Source: Triplophysa rosa
Taxonomy: Eukaryota > Chordata > Actinopteri > Cypriniformes > Nemacheilidae
Reading direction: 5' to 3'
NCBI RefSeq assembly: GCF_024868665.1
Contig: NC_079914.1
Location: 7,282,310-7,346,309 of the forward strand
DNA length: 64,000 nt
A model generated the notes under the pieces. The model worked only from the letters and a program-made list of their open reading frames with translations. It made no database searches and was not told the origin of the DNA. The translations under genes and the position numbers were made by a program. Below are positions 48,001-63,000 of the stretch, piece after piece; position 1 is the stretch's first letter; the number at the start of each line of letters is the position of its first letter.

Positions 48001-51000
48001 TGTATTGTTTTTTTATTTATTTTAATTTTATTTAACCAAGTCTATGGCTTTAGTTTTTCCAGCCTTAAGGATCATTCATACCAAGAGTGATAGCTATAAC
48101 AATAACTATAAAGATAACTATACCGACAAAGTTTTAAAAATCTTTCGAAATGTAAAACAATAGCAGCGACCACCCTATAACAACACAAAGGAACGATACT
48201 GTTGGAATCACTTTTAATGTAAGCATTTTTTCCAGGTGTAGTTAAGCCAAAAGTCTCATTGGATATATACTGTAGATAAAAATGACTAAAACAAATTGAA
48301 CATACACACATGCAAGTGTTTGTGTGGGTTCATCTGAGGTCAAGTGGGTTTCTTGAGCACAGCTGGTTAATTAAATCAGGGATTTAACCTGGCAACCTTT
48401 TCATCCCAGCCCTCCCACAGGAGGTATATCTAATACCATCCTCCTTATGCGCTCATGACATCACCCTCAATTTATCAATTTACGATAAACAAGCGGCCCA
48501 GCGTGTCACCTCCACCGCAGTTGACATTACCTCTAGGTACAAGCAGATGAAAACTGAACCCCCATCCTGACGAACAAATTTAAAAGTGCCTGTCTGATTA
48601 ACAGCCTTGTTTGCTCAGAGACTTAAGAGAGTTTTAAGAGGATATTGATTTAGTTTTGCTGAGAAAGCTAAGGGGAAATGTGCACAGTGGGTAAAGTTTG
48701 CTCTTTCGACAAATCACTCCAGGAAAACAATACAATAAGAGATAAGTGCATCTCATGAGCATTGTTCAAGAGACTAATGATTGTATTCCAGGGCTGCCCT
48801 AGCAGATGCCTGCTGTTAAATGTTCAAGCAATGGAGCACCGGGGGTAATTCATCAATGAATTATAATAAAAAAAGAACAACAAATACGTAGAAAGATTAG
48901 GTTTTTGCAAATGCAAGAAAATCATGTTTACATAAATAAACGTTGGTCCTCCATTGTTCAGCCAAACAGAGACACGGCGTCCGAAATCGCATACTATGAC
49001 AGTACGTACTGATTTATACCTACCTATCGACCGTTAAAACAGTACGTTCTATATAGTATGAGTGGGAGTATGAATACATTTCGGACATACTGCATCCGCC
49101 ATGTTTTATGGTCATGTGACCCGTATGCTCTTTGACCTATGACGTATTAACAACATCCTACACGTGAGCGTTGATAAAAACATCATTTAGTCACAAGAAA
49201 TTCATTTATTGGCACTTGTTAGAAACGGAAGTCCGCCTTAAAGCTTTCCGCTATATTTATTTGATTTACTTTTGAAATTTGATCGTTGCTCAGCTCCCGT
49301 GGCATCATGGGATAGAGAAGTGTCCATCCGATCCACACTCACGAATCTCGGCGGAAGAAGTAGACCATCCGGGTATTTCTCGCTGTTTTTTGCATACTGA
49401 GGTTTCGGACATACTATTCATGACTCATACTCATTTTCGCCTACTACTGTATATAGTATGGAAGTAGGCGATTTCACACACAGCCCATGTTTCTCATTTG
49501 CTCATGAATTATGGATGGTCTCTGCATTAAAAATGTTTAGCTTTTTTAAAAACTTTCACCAAGTGGAATCACGCATTCCTTTCAGCTGAGCAGGCCTTTT
49601 TATTTCAGCTGAACAGGTCAGAACGCCACAGCACAGCCTTTCTGTCACATCACACATGTGATATCACATCCGCTCTGACAGACCCCAGTGATAACGCTGC
49701 ATTTGTTGGACTGCTCACCCAGCGATTTCTCTGCTTGAGCGAGTCTGATTTCTCCTCCACATGAGCTGTGACAAACCCTCTTCAAGCACAAACCAAAAAC
49801 TGAAGATGCTCTGTTGCGTAAGTGCCTAGGCAGATTACACATAAATCCTTTTATTGATGAAACATTCTGCAGTCTGAATGAGAGTAAATGACCACAGTCT
49901 GCCCGATAATGTGATCGGTTTTAGGAGAAAATTCTGTCTCCCATAATAATTTTTAATACCGAGAACACCACCTCATCTTTAGATTGTGAAGGAAATGGCA
50001 ACGGGACATGACGCAAGTTTAATTCAAACCTTTGTTCGTCACATGAGCACCATGGCTCTGCTACATCGCAGTTTCAGATCATAAATAAATGCAGCGCACA
50101 CACAAAAAAATAAGGCTGTTATATAACAAACTATGCATCCAGACGACAGCAGTTTCATTTCGATCTGTACAAAGGACAAACTGTTTTGTAATAAGTTTCA
50201 CATAAATCAGCCACATAAATCATGTTTCCAATCTCACAAATGCACAAATACTTGGCTTGCACTTCTAGCACCTCGAATACTCCATTTAAAGGTTTTCAAA
50301 TGTAAAATCTGTTGTCAAATTGTATCAAATCCAACTACTGACCTGGGATCAATCAACACAATCTCATGGCAATTTGTAACTATACGTTTTAGTGAATTGG
50401 TGGCTAATTTGTATGAATTTGTAAGATCTCATTTGTTTTCATACCAACTGATTTTGCTTCAATTAAAGGCATAGTTCACCCAAAAATGAAACTTCTGTCA
50501 TCATTTACTCATCCTCAAGTTAGATTTCGTCGTTCTGCTGAACACACAAAAAAGATATTTGGAAGAATGTTAGCAATCAAACAGTTCTAGGGCACTATTG
50601 ACTACTATAGTAGGAAAAAAATCTACTATGGTAGTCAATGGTGACCCAGAACTGTGTAGTTTTACACATTCTTTCAAATATCTTCTTTTGAGATTAACAG
50701 AACAAAGAAAGTCATACAGGTGTAAACAACTTGAGTATATAAAGACAGAATTTTCATTTTTGGGTGAACTACCCCTTAAAGGTTGTGTTTGGGGTGGACC
50801 CTCATGTCTGTTTTTTTTTAAATTATCATAACTTTTTGTACGATTCACATTTTATACGATTTTATACGAAATTGTACGACTGATCTCTTTAATATCTCAG
50901 GTGTTTCTCTTAGACTGTAGTGTGATGTATTAAATGAAAGTAAATAGAAAAAATTGCTCTTGATTAAAGACATTAGTAGTATGTTTTGAGTTTGGTGGAA

Positions 51001-54000
51001 GAGATGAACTGTGTGTTGACCTAACGCTACAGTATGTTCCACCCTCTCAAAGGCACCGATGAGACATACCAGTCAAGGCTGCTAAAGAACTTCACTGACG
51101 TTGTAAAGAGCTCTTCGCAAACAGGCTTTTGTTGGTGCAGAGCTGAAGACATTCTGAAATAGGGCTCCCTTCTTTACTTCAGGACAGCCAAAAAACTAAA
51201 TCAACTCCAAACAATTACATTCCTCATTTCCTTCGGTTTGGGTGAGACACCTCAGGGCCAGAAAAAAATTACTGTATGCAAATGTGAAAAATGATTTGGG
51301 CATGTGCGTGCTAAACAAAAGGAAAGCGCAGAAACAGTCAAGTCTTTCTTACAGTATATGATCAAAACACAAAGATTTTCTCAAATATTTCATATTTAAG
51401 AGAAATGTTTGGGGTATTTTTAATAAAGAAAAGGAAGGAGTCTCTTTAATTTCCTGTTACGTTGACATTCATGTCCTCTGAAAATAAAACATCATAACAG
51501 CTAGCCAAGAAACACACAAACTCAAGGCTCTGTTTATTCTGACACAGCTTTGTCTCTCTATCCTCCATTTTGGAGATTTCACTTTCACCTTGACCAAAGC
51601 TCTTGTGGAATGAAATTACACTAACAGATCCACCTTTTCCAGCACAGTGCCCCTGCATCACCACCTCTCAACTGTAAAGAGGTCGTCATGGCGACGGTGC
51701 GTGTGTGAACAGTAGAGAGACGAGAGAGTTGGGATGGAGGGAGTTTAAGACTGGTCAGCTGAGATTTGACAGACAGGTTTGGATGCTGAATAAAATCTCT
51801 TAAATAATAAAATCTCTGTGATACTATGTGATAATAGTTTTTTTTGGGGGGGGGAATATTACGTATTTATAATGTGCACAAAAATGCATTTCCTGTAAAT
51901 ATGTACTGTTCTCAAAGAGCAAGAGATCAGGAAATACCCATGTTGACCTTGGGAGCCAGAATTTTTTATAGTAACAAATAGTTTTTAGAATTTAAAAGAA
52001 ACTTAAATGAAATGTAAATATGTACAATATCATGTGCTTTCACGATTAAGCACTGATGTCATATAGGAAGTAGGTCAAGTGTGCATACTGCATAGTATGC
52101 TAGTTTGTGAATTATGCAGAAGTCTGTGTCTAAGTCTGTGTCTGTTCACCCTGGATCAAATCAAATGTACATTTTATATGCCACATATACAACCATACAT
52201 GGTATGACATGTAGTGAAACGCTTTTTACGACTGTCCTGAAAGAATGAATAGAATGGAATTAACAGTAGACAAAAAAAGAAAAGACAAAAAATAGGAAAA
52301 ATAATAGAATAACATGCAATGATAAAACAGAACATTTATAAAATATATGGGAATATGGCGAAAGCTACAGTGGGATACTGGGATTTGTAGTGGAATGTCA
52401 TCCTGTTATGTGAATAAAATACTACCACTAAGAAAACAGAAGCCAAAGAAATTCTCTCTTTAATGTGTTATATTTTCAATGTAGGTTGTTTTTTGGATCT
52501 GTGTTGTTCTGTAATTTTATGCGATTCATATTAATACTACTACAAATTTAGAAATTTTCACCATGGTGATAATAGCAGGTCAAGGAAGACATCTGCTTGG
52601 AGAAACACCAGGACACACACGCATACCTAAGTCTGGACAAAAAACGCAGAAGCTCACCTAAAAATAAAAAAATCTTTATATTTTCACTAGTAGAACTGAT
52701 CATTTAAGATAATTTAATCAATAATATGTACACCGTATGTATACTACTGTATATATTCAAGGAGTCTAACATATTCAGGGATCTCTGGGGCTTGATTTGA
52801 GCACTTTCTTCTGGAACCCACTAGAAGACATTTGCATTCATGGCACACATACACATATGGTGAAAAAACGATGGTTGCAGTGGTCGACTCAAGGACTGAG
52901 TGAAGTACGGGAAAATGCTGCTGCATCCGAAAGCCAGAGGGCGCTCTCGTGCGGAAACTCCAAATACGCACTGCAGAAGAAGACCATAACACCTTCTAGA
53001 ATCTAGGAAATGCCTGTGGCTACCCGATCCGTCCCGGAAACACGATTTGTTCCGCGCATGCGCGAAACTGACGTCACTTCCTGTTATCGGCGACGTTTTA
53101 CGACAGTCTTCTCGACCTGGGACCAGCTCGGAATCTGGCAGGGGTGCATTTCTCGGCATTACACCTGTTCCGAGCGTCTTCGAATTTTATCATCAAAGGT
53201 AATTAAATTGCGTTAAGCTATTTTATAATTAAAAGGAGAACTGACAATCTGTTACAACCTGGGTCATGTGCTTAATTTACAAAGTTATGTTTAAAATATC
53301 GAGCTACATTAACTGTACTTGTTAAATTCCCGTATAGAATAAGAAAACGATAGAAACCTTCACAGAGATGCTAATGGTTTACATTAAAATACTACTATGA
53401 ACCATTAGCTTTTACCATTAAAACCATTACAAATTTCTTTCTTTGTAGTGTGATTTGTGCATTATTCCTGTAGGATTGAATTGTGTTATTGGTTACCATC
53501 TGCAAGATGACATTACACCAGCAGATCCCAACACACAGTAAAGACCCACAGAGACCATTATAGTTTCCATTACAACCAATACAATTTCCATTGCAATCAT
53601 TACATTTATAATTATAAAATCAATTTATATATAAAATTGGTTAAATTTATGTGATGTTTTTATTGACCTTTATGGAGTTTAATTTTAGTCAGATATCAGA
53701 TAATATGATATTTCTTTTAACTGCAACTTTTTCATGCTTTTTTTCTTCTTCAAACAGGCGACAGACTCTTCTACACCGGCCCAATTAAACAGTACATGCG
53801 GCTAGTTGTCCTGTCCGAGGAAGACAACCTGATGGTTTTGGAGATAAGACTTACAGAACCATATTTAGGTTGAGACTTAAGATAATTTACTGGCCTTGTT
53901 CCAGGCATGTTATTTGGTTACAGTTTCCAAAAGGAGCCTCGTTCTCAGGCTTCAAGTTTGTATAGAGCCTCGTTCACAGGCTTCAAGTTCATCAAAGAGC

Positions 54001-57000
54001 CTAGTTCTCAGGCTGCACACCTGATAATTTAATTGCACGTTATGTAATTTTGTGTTCTCTTTGGAATCCCAGACACATTGCAAGCTTCATTGACCCAGGA
54101 TCCTGGACTGAAAAAACAGGAAGAGACCTTGAGGTATGTTTTAAATGATGGAATTGTGTCAAGCAAATGTATGTATATAACTAAACATGTTTATTCGACT
54201 GTGCTCTGGAATACTTGATTCTGATTGGCCAGTTGCAACATTCCAAGGTTTGATATTCCCAGATAACAAGCACACAAAACTAATAACACATGGTAACCCA
54301 GTCTTTATCACACTGTCAGGCTTTATTCTGCGATAACAACCTGCTGCCTGTACATCATCCCTTACCTAAAAATTGCAGTTGTTTTTTAAACTAACTGTGG
54401 ATGCACTTTTCCTTTTCCAGTTTTTTCCTCAACAGTCCAGTGGGGATTCTTGTGGTGTCTACATGCTGATGGTAAGAATGTTTAATTTATCAAAGCTGTT
54501 AGATAATAAAACCAAAGTCTTACAGTGTTATTTGTGTTTCACAGTATGCTCTCAGCATCTGCACATCATGTCCCTTAACATTCACAGAGGTAAGCTGGAT
54601 TTTCACACAAGTATGTCATTGAACTACTGGTATGTGTGCATTTTTTTTGTGTGTTTGAGGGTTTTAGGAGGAGGTGCCATTGATTCGCCAGTGGTGGTGC
54701 ATTAACCTCATGGAAAGATTTTGCCTAGAAGGGTATGATAGATTCTACAGATATAATTTCAGTATCTTGGCTGTATTAAGTTAGCTAAAGCTATTACATA
54801 GAGTTCATATACATTTACATATATTTTCAAAGGCATGGACAGAGGTTTGCATACTGGACCGAAGAAGCATCCCAACTCCTTCAGGGGATCGTTGAGCCTG
54901 TGTTTAGGGTGTCGAAATTCACCACCACCAAACTGTCACCCAGCAGAAGAGTTGTGGATGACAAGGACATTGATAAGGTTAATGATTATACAGTAGTGGT
55001 TATACATGAAGCATTTGCATGATTGCTGAATAAATAGTATAACTGTTGTGCCATTTTACTATGTAAGGAATAAATGACTATAGGCCATTTAATTAGTCAA
55101 CCAATTAGAATGAAGCATAAACTTCATTTACTTCAATAGGTGCAGCAGCCAACCATTGTCCGAGACCTAAATACAGCGTGGTACTGGGTACAGAATCACA
55201 GACACTTATTCCGTGGGGAGGTGACAGAGCCTGCCTTTTTGCAGATGAACAGGGGTGATCAACAAAATGCCATCAAGAACCTCTTGGGGGGTCAATTCTC
55301 TGAGGCGAAGGATGCCTTTTTGTTTATATTTCATTACCAAGAAGACATGGAAACATTTTTGTCGTACTGTGTTGATGACCAAGGCCTAAAGGTCAATGCT
55401 ATGTTCTACAAAGAGAAATGTAGTGTGTGAGTGTGTGTGCGCGTGTGTGAGTGAGTGAGTGTGTGTGAGAGAGAGTGTGCATGTGTGTGCGTGTGCGAGA
55501 GTGTGCGTGAGTGAGCGTGTGTGAGGAATGGAACAAATGTATAAATAAATTGAAAGAATATATATATAACTGTATTCTGTGTGTTTCTTAAATGCAGTTA
55601 AATATCTAGAACAGTTATGTAGAACCTATCTTTAGAAAATGAATAGAAAGAAAACACATCTGTATGAACATCTGTATTTTCCAAATTGTGTCTAGCAAAT
55701 TTAAACAATTCAGTTTAATTTGACCATTTATTTAATTCAATGAAGTTAATTTGTGCCACATATTAACCAAATTTTAACCGAAATGGATCGGGTAGTTATT
55801 TTTATGACCACCTTAAAACAAACATGCATTATAATTCAGCAACAATTTAACAAGCCAGGAAATATCTCAAAGCATTGTAAGAAACAAATTAAGAAAAAAG
55901 AAACTTGTATAGATATAATAAATACATTTATTAATAGATGTAATAAAAAATATATATATTAAACTCCGAGTGTAAAACAACAGCAGTAACGGTATAGCCT
56001 ACATACCCGAAACTGCCGTAAAGTGTTTCGATTTATTTCAGACAGGAAGTGACGTCAGTTTCGCACATGCGCGGAACAAATCGTGTTTCCGGGACGGATC
56101 GGGTAGCCACACTATGGACATCTTTTTATCACTGTTACTCAAGCCTCATCAGGTATTTTTATGATAATAAAGTATATTTATAATGATCATGTTTGACGGG
56201 TGTTGCTTTTTCAAATGCACATCATAAGCGACTCAAACTCGCACTGCTTTTAGATCGAGCAGCATTTCTACTGATCCCAGAGACGTGCTTCACGGACAAG
56301 CTACGCATTAAAAAAATATCGACACATTGCACATCGCAGCCAGCTCGATTTCAATAGGATTTAGTGGTATCGCGATAAATTATCGTGCAGCCCTCGGCTA
56401 TGACCTCAACTGATGAATGCCTCAAATCTAATGTTCAGTTACAAGTATGGTAACACAAGGAATCCGTTTATTACCTAATAAAAAATGACATTTGCGAGTC
56501 AATTGTTCTATATCCTATAAAAACAACATGGAAAGGCTTAGCAACCATGAAGCATCCACATAGCAACGGCCACTCAGAACACATTAGCATCTCAGTGTTA
56601 AGGTCTGCATGGAAAAGGCACCACTTATAGTTTCTTCATAATTTACATTCAACTTTCGACTGTGAAAATGATTGTAAATAAAATTTTCTAATTTCACCGT
56701 ATAGATGATGTAGATGTAGTAAATATTTGTTGCTCAATGGATGCCACATGATCTTTCATTTCATTACTGTTACTTACTGTCTGTCTTCAAAATCAATCTC
56801 TGGAAAGCTCAAGTACAAACCATAACTCATTCTCTCATTGTCATTGGGACGGCAGTGCTTTAGCATTGTGCTGGTAAGAGGCAGCATGGTTGCATTCTCT
56901 AGTGTTATAATTTACTCGTCGAAACATTCATTGGTCCTAATGGAGCAGAACTTATTCCCAAATAACTCTGCACGGGTCTCTGTGGACTGTTTAAACAAAC

Positions 57001-60000
57001 GTGAAGTTACGATTCTGATGTGAGCAAAAGTCAAATATGATGATATCTCAAATGGGTTATTAACGCAGAGCAAGTGAGAGATAGCTTGAGGCGTTGTTGT
57101 TTAGCACACACGAATGATTTCAAATCCTTGAGAAAATCAAGATCAAAATGATTTATGTAGAAATCATGAGATCACAACTAAGCATTTTCAAAGACATACA
57201 CTTTATACGAAGTCATTGAAAATACTTAACTTTACATTTTTTTTTTTTTTTAATTTATAGTTGCAAATTTAGGCCAATTATTGTTATTTTTATGTTAGCG
57301 TGCTAGGTATGAACAGGCCTTTAGAGTTGGGAATCTGGGGATAGTGTTAGGATCAATATTTTCATAAATTACTTTTTGGAATTTGCTTTTAAAATCCACT
57401 TGGCACAACCATTTACAGTAATTATTACGGTAGAAACACCAATCATTTATTTCACGATAAAGCTTAAACAGCATTTCCACAGCCTTAACAGAGAGAGCGT
57501 CAGTCGTGGCTTATTGTGGAGTTAGCCAGATCAAGTAATTCCTATCTTTGGCTGATGACCAATTGTCAACACCTCCATAAACAGATCTACTTCACTCACT
57601 GCGTGTTTTACATTCCACATAATGCACACACGAGAGACTCAGAATAATTTTGAGTTTCTCATATTCAAATCTCCACAGTTTTATAGCACATGCACACATC
57701 TTAATAACCGATAAGCACCTTTAGAAAAGAATGAAAAATAATCATGATGAGATGATGAATTATTTCTAGGTGTGGCGTGACTGTGTGGGTGAGTGTGTGT
57801 GTGTATTTTTTAAGCGAGTCTATGATGCAGAGTGAATGCGGGTTTGTGTGTGGGTGGGCGGGCGGCAGCTGCGGTGGCAAATATGATCCTACGGAAAAGA
57901 TAGAGAACAATGAAGATATCAAGACAATTGCAAGGCAGAGCTCTCTCTTCTCTACCTGCGGATATGATCCGACTCCAGATAGAAATCGCTCGCTTTTCCT
58001 CAAAGAGAAACTCTCTGATTACTATTAAACAAAAGTCTGACAGCCTCTGCCTCTCACTCATCCAAAATAGAAGCCTTGCTGAATTATTGATGGTAAACCT
58101 GCAGCAAGTCATTCGGATGCAGTCGAATTTCTTTAACGTGGCAGAAAATGTCTGCAGAGCAGCAGGTCTCTGTCATCACAAGCTGAAAGGTGTTTAGTCA
58201 CATTCAGAGATGACTCAGATACAGAGAACCATATGAAACGCTAATTGTAGCATTTGGAGACAGAAATTTTGGCAAATGACAGATGATTTTATTTTGTTTT
58301 ACTTTTATAATATGTTCAAACTAGTGTTGTCAAAAGTACCGGTACTTCGGGTCCAAGTCGGTACCTAAAAATAAAAAAGTGGTCAACCGGGTACTGATGC
58401 TCTGTCTGACAGGTTGTCAGTCGGAAACTTTTTATAGACGCAACAAGACGTGATGAGCGGATAAGCGCGGCTCCGATCCACAAGAGATGCGCACAGAAAT
58501 ACTTCAGATTTAAGTCATATCACGAAGAAAACGAACAGAGTTTTGTGGTGAAACGAGGAAGCATCCGGATTTAAGTTAACAAGATCAAGCGGTAAGTTTC
58601 AATTTCTGTTGCGTTTGCATTATGAATGTTGTATCATATGTTAAGTTAAAGGTTTACGTTAAAACAAACGTCCCTGTTTGTGTGTTAATTTGTTAGCGCC
58701 AATGCTAATCCAGTCAATTGTCCTTATTTACCATTTAATGCTTTTATAACTGTAATGGGGTAAAATAATTGGGAGGACAGGATGGGGTTTACAGTACCTA
58801 TTTTATTTAGGCCTATCTGAAATCTATGTGCTAGAAAACTAGCATACTAACTGTATGACTAGCAATGTGTATGTCTTGGATAGATAACTCTATTAGGTTT
58901 AAAAAACCACATTTAAACTAAATAAAAATCTATCTGTTGCATTTATTATTTTAATATACAGTTACCTTAATGTAAGTAATCTTGTGTAAGTGCAGTATAA
59001 AAACTGAGGTTTGATTTAATATTGCATATGCATGTTTGTTCAGTCAGTTGTCTTACTGAAGTTTATTCTATTTGTCTTATACAGCAGCAGACTGAGGAGG
59101 ATGTTCATCAGCAGGAAAGACCCCAGTGAGCACACAACAGTTTCAGCAACAATTAACTTATACTTCATGTATACAAAATGGCATTGCTTTCTATACATTT
59201 ATATTAACAATGGGCTTTATTAATAAAATTATGTTTCAATTAGCATGTACTTGTGTTTTGCTTTGGTACCGAAATTGGTACCGAGAACCGTGGAATTTTA
59301 CTGGTATTGGTACCGACTACTGAAATTTTGGTACCGTGACAACACTAGTTCAAACTAAGGTCTGAAAAATATAGTACCACTCAAGGGGTAAATAATAGTA
59401 ACTATATATTGTGGCGCAAGAAAAGAATACTTTTTAAAAAAATGATTTTTACATTACATCGATAATCCAACGGTTTGAGCTGAGAACACATTCAATTTTT
59501 TCCCCGTTTACAGCTTTAAGATGTTCTTTCTGTGGGTTCAGCTTACTTCTTGTCTTTGTTAATTTAATGTAAGATTCAGTTTTATTGTTCAGTGACAAAT
59601 CTTTTCAATTTCTATTAGTTTATAGACAAATGGTTCAATTAAACCATTTAAGTTATATGTACAAAAAAAACGTTATTCATAATTGTTGTGGAAATATTTG
59701 AATTTCGTTTTCAGCTTTTTACAATTTCAGTTATTTTTTTGTTCAAAATATTTCAGTACTATTGTATTGTGATCCCATCACTGTATATTGTATCAAATCA
59801 ATCAGTGTAACCCATAGTAAATAAGTGTGTAAACCAACAATTCTGTTTATGAAACATGGCATAAAAAATATGAATTTTGAAATTATTACTGATATTAACA
59901 GCTTCCTACGGGCCACATCATAATCACGATGAACACCAAAATATAATGCACCAATATATGCAGTTAAAGGGATATTTTAACCAAAAATGACAATTCTGTC

Positions 60001-63000
60001 TTCGTTTACTCTTGTCATTTCAAACCTGTATGACTTTATTTCTTCCGCAAAACATAAAAGAGTATATTTTGAAGAAAGTTGGTAACCGAACAGCGCCGGC
60101 ACCCATTCACTTCTATTGTATGGACACAAAACCAATGCAAGTCAATGGGTGCCAACAACATTCTTCAAAATATCTTTTTCATTTTTGTGTGAACTATCAC
60201 TTCAATGTACATGCTAATGCATCAGCCACATCTGCTTTGTATTCTAGTGACTGTGATCATTGACCGACACAAATCAACACGTAAGGATGCCAATTAAGTT
60301 TTTGTGCCGAACATTTCTGCGTCTCTGAAGAAAGTCATACCAAAGTAGAGCTAAAAAAAACGATGTCTACAACTGACAGATGTTGCAGTCAGGCGGCTTA
60401 CTGTAGCAGATCTCGAGTAGGCCGCTTGATGTTAATGAGGATTTGTGAACTCTGACTTCAAGGTGTCGAAATGTTCAGTGGTTCCTGGAGATGAAGCGGT
60501 TTAGGCCGGGATCAACAACAGAAGGTCTGTCTGACAGCTACACCTGGATTTGAGCGGTGCGGTTAGCTACTTAAAACTTGCAACTTGCTGGACAAAGTTT
60601 TTAGCCAATCACCGTTGTCATAAAAGCCATGGGACTTTTCTTTCTGGAGCTGATTTGGAATGATGTAAAATTGCTTCAAAAATAAATCATCTTTCAATTT
60701 TTTGCCCGCAGCAGAACTTTGTTTTTACACCTTTAGTCCCTTGCTCAGTCTCCATACAGAAACTATAAGGGATCATCTTTTACTCTAAATCGCAGTTACC
60801 GAAATAACTTCCCGCAGTGAGACATGATCATTTAATGTAATAAAAATATTCAATTAGTCATGGGAAGCAGACAACCGTGCAATAATCATTATTGGCACTA
60901 GAAAAAATGGTTGTTCTCACAGTGAAGAGATTATTTGCGATGGGATGTGCTCAGTTGAGGCTGAGGAAGCCAGAGGCACAGCAAACAGCACTGCGGTAAT
61001 TAAGAATCAACAGGAAATCATTCATACAACAATAACAATCTAACAATCAATTATGAGACTGCGCTAGCTCTTCAACTCAACACATGGACATGAAGATAAA
61101 AAACTATATGGCTTATTGCTTAGAGAACATTTCAAGTAGATCTATCTACCCAATCACATCTTCCAAATCTCTTTTTTCGTATAGGACATTTTAATCAACG
61201 TTTCTGACTTAAAAACGATCAAGTGTTCATTTCCAAGTAGGGCTGCCGCTGTTAATTTTGTATTCATAAACATATACACATACATGTACTGTATATATTT
61301 CAGAATGTATGTACAGAAGAGACTGGTGATTTTTGCATACGTGTGCTTTCAGCTGTTCCTATCTTTTTCTTATATTTAGAATAAATTTTAGTACGAAAGT
61401 TTTAGTGAATCATGATTTGTTCTTGAAAACATTCGTGCGCAGGTTTCACACACAAATTTGTGCGTACGCATGCTTAGTGAATGAGACCGTTATTCAATGG
61501 TAAATAACATATGGGTCTACGCTATCACTGCAGTAATGGTAAACAGTAAACACTATTAAATCAATCCAACCCTAATAAAATTCTATGTTGAAATATTATG
61601 TCAAACATGTCAAATATTCAATTTCTCCGCCCACTCGGCCTTCATGATGTCATCAAAACAGAAAAGTCATTTTAGAATCTTTACGCAATCACAATTTCAG
61701 AGGTTATTATCATCATCCTCTCACCATCTGTATGGGTTTCTTCTGCAGGTCCCTCTCTGTCACCAGTCTTTCCTGGTCATTGACGTACAGGCCCTTCTGA
61801 GCCAGAGCCTGTATGACGTCATCATGACCCAGCAAAGGTTTGGCGGCGTCGCTCTTTAGGATCAGGCTTCCTGCTCTGCAGTACAGCTCGGCTGACAGCA
61901 GCAGGCCCGCCACCGGAGGTTTAAGGTGCTCCTGCTCATACTGGTCCTTGTAGAACGGCTCGCTAAGCTCTTCTGGAACACTGTCTGCAAGACCATAAAC
62001 GAAACTAGATCAGTTAACATGTAAAGAATACAGAGACATGCACTGTGTCCATCTTGGCTGTATGTGTCACTTTTTTACTAAAATATCTATTAGACTGTAC
62101 ATCTCATATGAAATAATATATTATAATATATATTGTCTAGAAATGTGCGATACTAAATTATTCGACCGATAGCCGATTATTTAGAGTGCTATCTGCCAAT
62201 ACTGATACAGATTCTGAAGATTAAATTAGCATTTTAATGTTATTAATTTATATAATGACTATTAATATTAAACATCAAACTGGTGATGTTTCTTTACACT
62301 TCTATATACAGAAATGTATATAGCACAAATTCATTGTATTTTCCTAATTGGCATGCTATATCGGCCTTGATCGATGGCTGTTGTTAAATTATCGGCCGAT
62401 AGCATGCAAAATTGCCTTTATTGATCGATACCGATTATTGGCATCTCTAATATTGTCTAATAAAGGACCTGTTTTTAATAAAAAGTTTATTTTGAATACC
62501 CTAACCCTAAGTTTATAATTATTATATGTTATTTAATTCTAAATGTTTTCAGGAAAAACAAAAAAAACGACAAGATGCATTTATTGGCTTTTAAACCCTT
62601 TGCAATGACTCACAGAAATGCATTTCAACAAATTAGTTTTGTTTATTTATTAAAAGTGGGGAATTTTTTTGTGGATGTCACAGAATGCTCAATGCTGCTC
62701 ATAAAACGCACATTTTTGCTTTCTGCGCATTTTTGGACACCTCCACGCTGTTACATCACAGCAGAGAGCTGAGCAGCCAAGATTTTTTTTCTGAATTTTG
62801 AAAATCAAAGCTTTTTCTAATCTGTTGAACAGCTAAATATAAAACTCGGTGTTTCTCCACGCAGGCTCTCTCTCTCGCTGGAGAAGATGAAGGCCAGAGA
62901 AAAGCCCTTAAAGGAAGTGGCTCTGTGTCTACCACGCATCTAGAATATCAAAACCACCATCAATATGAGTGATTTCCATGTGGATGTTTCAGCAACACAA

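Larger units (their letters stand above)
53015..56111 (+). mobile_element. DNA transposon with integrase-like remnant and Ulp1 protease-like gene (Ginger/TDD-like, tentative)
   Basis: Both ends read TGTGGCTACCCGATCCGTCC inward, and the inverted match continues for about 70 bp (53015-53083 and 56043-56111) with few mismatches, through a TGACGTCA site. Length is 3,097 bp. Inside are a truncated integrase N-terminal exon (53757-53873) and a multi-exon C48-like frame (54073-55430). TGT...ACA ends with integrase-type coding suggest Ginger/TDD-like elements, but no clean target duplication was found at the edges. Zisupton- or KDZ-type elements, which can also carry Ulp1 domains, are the alternative. 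Two other repeats are nested within it. Confidence 0.65.
47163..61724 (-). other. camsap2 intron, 14.6 kb, no host exon seen
   Basis: The intron separates the exons encoding 'KGLYVNDQERLVTERDLQKK' and 'AHLAIIDTLMMAYTVETVSI'. No additional camsap2 exon was recognised. It holds the MITEs and transposons listed at 48976-49486, 50463-50780, 53015-56111, 56250-56396, 58322-59347 and 59966-60205. A GT/TG-rich patch lies at 57770-57870. Remaining sequence is ordinary AT-rich intron. Confidence 0.7.

Noticed and set aside
55140..55430. Stand-alone 96-aa host gene
   Set aside because: It has a proper splice acceptor at its start, continues the upstream C48-like exons in frame and lies between transposon inverted repeats, so it is the last exon of the transposon gene.
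57770..58200. GT-rich and GC-richer patch as an alternative camsap2 promoter
   Set aside because: The overlapping frames on both strands match nothing, and no donor plus start codon feeding the 61725-61984 reading order is possible because it lies downstream of that exon; an internal promoter could not be supported.
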